Assembly (NCBI RefSeq): GCF_004342625.1
Contig: NZ_SMAH01000003.1
Span: 1-64,000 of the forward strand
Length of the DNA stretch: 64,000 nucleotides
Reading direction: 5' to 3'
Origin: Tepidimonas ignava
GTDB lineage: Bacteria; Pseudomonadota; Gammaproteobacteria; Burkholderiales; Burkholderiaceae_C
Part shown: positions 60,626-64,000 of the stretch, one piece after another
Layout of the letters: each line of letters opens with the position of its first letter
Position numbering within the stretch: the stretch's first letter is position 1
Made by a program: the position numbers and the translations under genes
Notes under the pieces: generated by a model
The model's database searches: none
What the model was told of the DNA's origin: nothing
The model's input: only the letters and a program-made list of their open reading frames with translations

Positions 60626-61347
60626 AGGTCGAGCTCCGCGTTGTGGAACACCTCCTGCACGTCGTCCAGGTCTTCCAGCGCGTCCAGCAGCTTTTGCATG
60701 CGCTGCGCGTCCTCGCCGCTCAAGGCCACGGTGTTGGTGGGACGCCAGGTCACCTCGGCCATCGCCGGCCTCAACCCCGCGGCTTGCAGCGCGTCGCGCA
60801 CCGCTTCGAACTGCGTCGGCGCGGTCAGCACCTCGATCGAGCCGTCATCCTGCGTCAGCACGTCGTCGGCGCCGGCTTCCAGCGCCACTTCCATCACCTT
60901 GTCTTCGGACACGCCGGGCTCGAACACGATCTGCCCGCAGTGCTGGAACTGAAACGCCACCGAACCCTCGGTGCCGAGGTTGCCGCCATGCTTGGAAAAC
61001 ACATGCCGCACCTCGGCCACCGTGCGCACGCGGTTGTCGGTCATGCAGTCCACGATCACCGCCGCGCCACCGATGCCGTAGCCCTCGTAGCGCACCTCCT
61101 CGTACTGCACACCTTCCAGGTTGCCGGTGGCTTTGTCGATGTTGCGCTTGATCGTGTCGGCGGGCATGTTGGCCGCTTTGGCCTTTTCGATCGCCAGCCG
61201 CAGGCGCGGGTTGGCCGCCGGGTCACCACCGCCTTGGCGCGCCGCGATCATGATCTCGCGCACCACGCGCGTCCAGATGCGCTGGCGCTTTTCATCCTGC
61301 CGCGCCTTGCGGTGCTGGATGTTGGCCCACTTGGAATGTCCTGCCAT
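60622..61347 (-). CDS. yebC: YebC/PmpR-family regulator/translation factor
   Basis: A 241-residue conserved protein beginning [21 protein letters not shown]. Family members act as DNA-binding regulators or, per more recent work, relieve ribosome stalling. [25 protein letters not shown] and GPGGAAVIV-like [15 protein letters not shown] are typical. It is the first gene of the eight-gene minus-strand cluster and is divergent from a HerA-like ATPase gene. Confidence 0.96.
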   Translation of the reverse strand: MAGHSKWANIQHRKARQDEKRQRIWTRVVREIMIAARQGGGDPAANPRLRLAIEKAKAANMPADTIKRNIDKATGNLEGVQYEEVRYEGYGIGGAAVIVDCMTDNRVRTVAEVRHVFSKHGGNLGTEGSVAFQFQHCGQIVFEPGVSEDKVMEVALEAGADDVLTQDDGSIEVLTAPTQFEAVRDALQAAGLRPAMAEVTWRPTNTVALSGEDAQRMQKLLDALEDLDDVQEVFHNAELDL

Positions 61348-61445
61348 GCGAACCTCGTCGTCGTTTGCGTCGTTCGTCCAGCCCCCGCAGGGGCAATCCG
61401 TTATTCTACGCGGCACCCCTGTTGCAACCCGATCCTCCACGACCC
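61348..61445. promoter_or_regulatory. Divergent yebC/herA-like promoter region
   Basis: 98 bp. TATTCT at 61401-61406 is a possible -10 for the plus-strand gene. No clear element was seen for yebC. Confidence 0.25.
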
Positions 61446-62966
61446 ATGAGCGCTTCCATCCTCGTCGCCCGACGTGACGCCACCGAGTGCCACCTGCTGC
61501 TGGACAAGGCCAACCGGCATGGCCTGATCACCGGCGCCACCGGCACCGGCAAAACCGTCACCCTGCAAACGCTGGCCGAAGGGTTTTCGCGCCACGGCGT
61601 GCCGGTGTTTCTGGCCGACGTCAAAGGGGACCTGACCGGCATCAGCCAGCCCGGCCGCATCGAGGGCAAACTGGCCCAGGTGCTGGCCGAACGCGGCCTG
61701 CCCGCCCCGCAGCCGGCCGCTTGCCCGGTGACGCTGTGGGACGTGTTCGGCGAACAAGGCCACCCCGTGCGCGCCACGGTGTCGGACATGGGCCCGCTGC
61801 TGTTGGCACGCATGCTGGGCCTCAACGACACCCAGGCCGGCGTGCTCAACCTGGTGTTCAAGATCGCCGACGACCAGGGCCTGTTGCTGCTGGACCTGAA
61901 GGACCTGCGCGCGATGCTGCAGCACGTCGGCGACAACGCGCGCCAATTCACCACCGAGTACGGCAACATCAGCGCCGCCAGCGTGGGCGCCATCCAGCGC
62001 GGCCTGCTGACGCTGGAACAACAAGGCGCCGAGCGCTTTTTTGGCGAGCCGATGCTCGACATCGCCGACCTGATGCAGACCGTCGACGGGCGTGGCGTCG
62101 TCAACATCCTGGCCGCCGACAAGCTGCTGACCGCGCCGCGCCTGTACGGCGCGTTTCTGCTGTGGCTGCTGTCGGAGCTGTTCGAGGCGCTGCCCGAAGT
62201 GGGCGACCTGGACAAACCCAAGCTGGTGTTTTTCTTTGACGAAGCGCACCTGCTGTTCGCCGACGCGCCACCGGTGCTGCTGGAGCGCATCGAACTGGTC
62301 GTGCGGCTGATTCGCTCCAAGGGCGTGGGGGTGTACTTTGTGACGCAAAACCCGCTGGACGTGCCCGACAGCATCCTGGGCCAACTGGGCAACCGCATCC
62401 AGCACGCCCTGCGTGCCTACACACCGCGCGACCAAAAAGCCGTCAAGGCCACCGCGCAAACGATGCGACCCAAGCCAGGGCTCGACCTGGAGCGCGCCAT
62501 CACCGAACTGGGCGTCGGCGAGGCGTTGGTCAGCCTGCTCGACGCCAAAGGCCGCCCCAGCGAAACCGAGCGCGCCTGGGTGTTGCCGCCGGCCAGCCGG
62601 CTGGGCCCCATCACCCCTGAGGAGCGTGCGGCGCTGCTGCGCGGCTCGCTCGTGGCCGGGGTGTACGAGCAAGCGGTGGACCGCGAAAGCGCCTACGAAC
62701 GGCTGCGCGCCGCCCACGCCGGCGGCGCGGGGGCGGCTGGCGCCGCGTCCGCAACCGCGGCGCCCACCGTCACGGCAGGCACCGGCTTGGGTGGCCTGGT
62801 CGGTGAGCTGCTGTTGGGCCGTACCGGGCCGCGCGGTGGTCAGACCGACGGTTTGGTGCAGACGGTGGTCAAGACGGCGGTACGGCAGGTCGGCGCCCAG
62901 CTCGGACGTGAACTGGTGCGCGGGCTGTTGGGTGGCCTGGTGGGTGGCAGCAGCCGACGCCGTTGA
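61446..62966 (+). CDS. HerA-like DUF853 (YjgR) ATPase
   Basis: A 506-residue HerA/FtsK-clade ATPase of the DUF853/YjgR group. Walker A is [11 protein letters not shown] (about residues 30-40) and Walker B is [14 protein letters not shown]-terminal Gly/Ala-rich stretch (about 425-500: [31 protein letters not shown]) ends in basic residues. The biochemical role in bacteria is unclear to me; helicase or DNA translocase activity is inferred from the fold. The ATG at 61446 gives a start [11 protein letters not shown] typical of the group. Confidence 0.88.
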   Translation: MSASILVARRDATECHLLLDKANRHGLITGATGTGKTVTLQTLAEGFSRHGVPVFLADVKGDLTGISQPGRIEGKLAQVLAERGLPAPQPAACPVTLWDVFGEQGHPVRATVSDMGPLLLARMLGLNDTQAGVLNLVFKIADDQGLLLLDLKDLRAMLQHVGDNARQFTTEYGNISAASVGAIQRGLLTLEQQGAERFFGEPMLDIADLMQTVDGRGVVNILAADKLLTAPRLYGAFLLWLLSELFEALPEVGDLDKPKLVFFFDEAHLLFADAPPVLLERIELVVRLIRSKGVGVYFVTQNPLDVPDSILGQLGNRIQHALRAYTPRDQKAVKATAQTMRPKPGLDLERAITELGVGEALVSLLDAKGRPSETERAWVLPPASRLGPITPEERAALLRGSLVAGVYEQAVDRESAYERLRAAHAGGAGAAGAASATAAPTVTAGTGLGGLVGELLLGRTGPRGGQTDGLVQTVVKTAVRQVGAQLGRELVRGLLGGLVGGSSRRR

Positions 62967-63021
62967 CCCGGCCTGGCGGCGTTGCGGGTAATTCCGAGCC
63001 CCCTGCGCCGCGGACGGCGCC

Positions 63022-63027
63022 TATACT
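63022..63027 (+). promoter_or_regulatory. -10 element of the PAS-protein gene
   Basis: TATACT lies 9 bp before an ATG at 63037 that opens an 8-codon mini-frame (MKRPATPC). That mini-frame overlaps the ATG of the PAS gene at 63057 and could couple translation. Confidence 0.35.
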
Positions 63028-63056
63028 GCAACCACCATGAAGCGGCCTGCCACACC

Positions 63057-64000
63057 ATGCTGATTGCGTTTGCCCTGCTCGGGTGGGCCTGCGCCGCTGC
63101 GGCAGGCTGGGCGTGGTGGCGCGCCCACGATCGGCAGCGCCGCACCCAGGGGCTGCTGGACGACGAGCGCCAGCGTTTTTCCGAGCTGCTGGACCGGCTC
63201 GACATCGCGCATTGGCGCCGCAACCTCGACAGCGGCGAGCTGTGGTGGTCGGCGGTGTTTCGGCGCATGCACGGCATCGGCCCCGAGGAGGCCGCCGCCC
63301 GGGAAAACGCCCTGCGCCACCTGGTCCCCGACGACCGCGCCCGCGTCAACCAGGAACTGGAGCAAGCCTACCAACGCGGCCAGGGCGAAACGCACTACCG
63401 CGTGCGCCAACCCGACGGCCGCGTCACGCACCACCTGCTGCGCATCACCGTCACGCGCGACCCCGCCAGCGGCCAACGCATCGCCTACGGCATCAACATC
63501 GACATCACCGAGCGCGTGCGGCTGGAAGAGGCCCTGCGCCAGCGCAGCGCGTACCTGGAAGCGATCGTGCACAACCTGCCGATGGGTCTGAGCGTGTTCG
63601 ACCGCGACCTCAAACTGCGGGTGTGGAACGCCGAATTTGGCCGTGTGCTGGAGCTGCCCGCCGAGCTGCTGCGCGAGGGGGTGGACTTTGGCGACCTGAT
63701 CCGGGTACCGGCCAGCCGGGGCGAGTACGGACCGGTGGACGTCGAGCAAGCCGTGGCTGAGCGGCGCGCGCTGGCGCTGCGCTTCGAGCCGCACCGCCTT
63801 GAGCGCACCCGCCCCAACGGGCGCACCCACCTCGTCATCGGCGAGCCGATCCATGTCGATGGCGAGTTGCTGGGCTTTGTCACGACCTACACCGACATCA
63901 CCGACGAGCAACGCCAACGCCTGCGGCTGGAGCGCACCGTGGACGTGCTGCAAACCCTGGTGGCCAACATCCCGGTCGGCGTGTCGATGGTCGATGGCGA
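63057..64000 (+). CDS. Multi-PAS membrane sensor protein, 3' end outside window
   Basis: The first about 314 residues of a larger signalling protein. A membrane helix (about 3-21) is followed by a short charged linker and a PAS domain (about 42-155, ending GINIDITERVRLEEAL). A second, PAS_7-like domain (about 165-285: IVHNLPMGLSVFDRDLKLRVWNAEF, ending TTYTDITDEQ) follows, and a third begins at LVANIPVGVSMVDG. The output domain lies beyond the window; a histidine kinase or GGDEF/EAL enzyme is most likely. The frame is open to the edge. Confidence 0.85.
   Translation, partial: MLIAFALLGWACAAAAGWAWWRAHDRQRRTQGLLDDERQRFSELLDRLDIAHWRRNLDSGELWWSAVFRRMHGIGPEEAAARENALRHLVPDDRARVNQELEQAYQRGQGETHYRVRQPDGRVTHHLLRITVTRDPASGQRIAYGINIDITERVRLEEALRQRSAYLEAIVHNLPMGLSVFDRDLKLRVWNAEFGRVLELPAELLREGVDFGDLIRVPASRGEYGPVDVEQAVAERRALALRFEPHRLERTRPNGRTHLVIGEPIHVDGELLGFVTTYTDITDEQRQRLRLERTVDVLQTLVANIPVGVSMVDG

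Noticed and set aside
57929-60952. Plus-strand open frame of about 1000 codons across nadD-hemF-purD
   Set aside because: Antisense to three confidently identified enzymes; low-complexity composition typical of GC-rich shadow frames.
1-64000. CRISPR arrays, rRNA genes, riboswitches
   Set aside because: No regularly spaced repeats, rRNA segments or known riboswitch cores were seen on reading both strands, though a covariance-model search could not be run.

Overview
The window is a very GC-rich, gene-dense piece of a bacterial chromosome. It is most likely from a betaproteobacterium of the order Burkholderiales. Signs of this are the minus-strand order yebC-purD-hemF-nadD-rsfS-rlmH-maf-rng, the tolB-pal-cpoB cluster next to an MsbA-type exporter, a glutaryl-CoA dehydrogenase/CaiB-type CoA-transferase pair with a divergent LysR gene, and an aorABC tungsten aldehyde oxidoreductase like that of Aromatoleum. 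The genus cannot be fixed from the sequence; a Comamonadaceae or Tepidimonas-like organism is only a guess.

Layout. 1-13132: a 5'-truncated IS481-type transposase, then a complete, tightly overlapping pelABCDEFG operon for the cationic Pel exopolysaccharide, with the c-di-GMP receptor PelD. 13211-26559: a beta-CASP metallo-hydrolase; a divergent MocR regulator/gabT pair; an orphan periplasmic binding protein overlapping a PAS-GGDEF-EAL-CZB c-di-GMP enzyme; a LysR regulator with gcdH and a CoA-transferase; and gabD. gabT, gabD, the CoA-transferase and gcdH together make a 5-aminovalerate/glutarate (lysine) catabolic route to crotonyl-CoA. 26604-29962: tRNA-Gly, rdgC, an OsmC protein and a sulfide:quinone oxidoreductase with a small membrane protein. 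30089-36733: a Wadjet-type anti-plasmid system jetABCD, whose last gene overlaps a GDT1/TMEM165-type exporter gene.

36834-45972: a secreted metallo-hydrolase, the tungstate ABC importer tupBCA, a GST fragment, a regulator that lacks its AAA+ domain, and aorABC with a MoaD-like gene and an unrecognised gene. Tungstate uptake and a tungsten enzyme therefore sit side by side. 45984-48911: a HepT/MntA toxin-antitoxin pair, tRNA-Lys, tcdA and a YeeE-type sulfur transporter. 48976-53689: cpoB, pal and tolB, and a divergent msbA-like gene. 53737-54674: a decayed ATPase/nuclease pseudogene. 54682-61347: the eight-gene housekeeping cluster, nearly all with 4-nt overlaps. 61446-64000: a HerA/DUF853 ATPase and the start of a multi-PAS sensor protein that runs off the window.

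Themes. c-di-GMP signalling (PelD, the GGDEF-EAL-CZB protein, possibly the last gene) is placed close to its likely target, Pel. Several intergenic regions hold clear dyads: 15983-16006, 17499-17534, 28170-28193 and 41622-41687. The box TGTACCGG is shared between the distant gabT and gabD promoters. Many promoters have a TANNAT -10 element only a few bases from the start codon, suggesting leaderless or very short-leader mRNAs. No rRNA, CRISPR array or prophage was seen.
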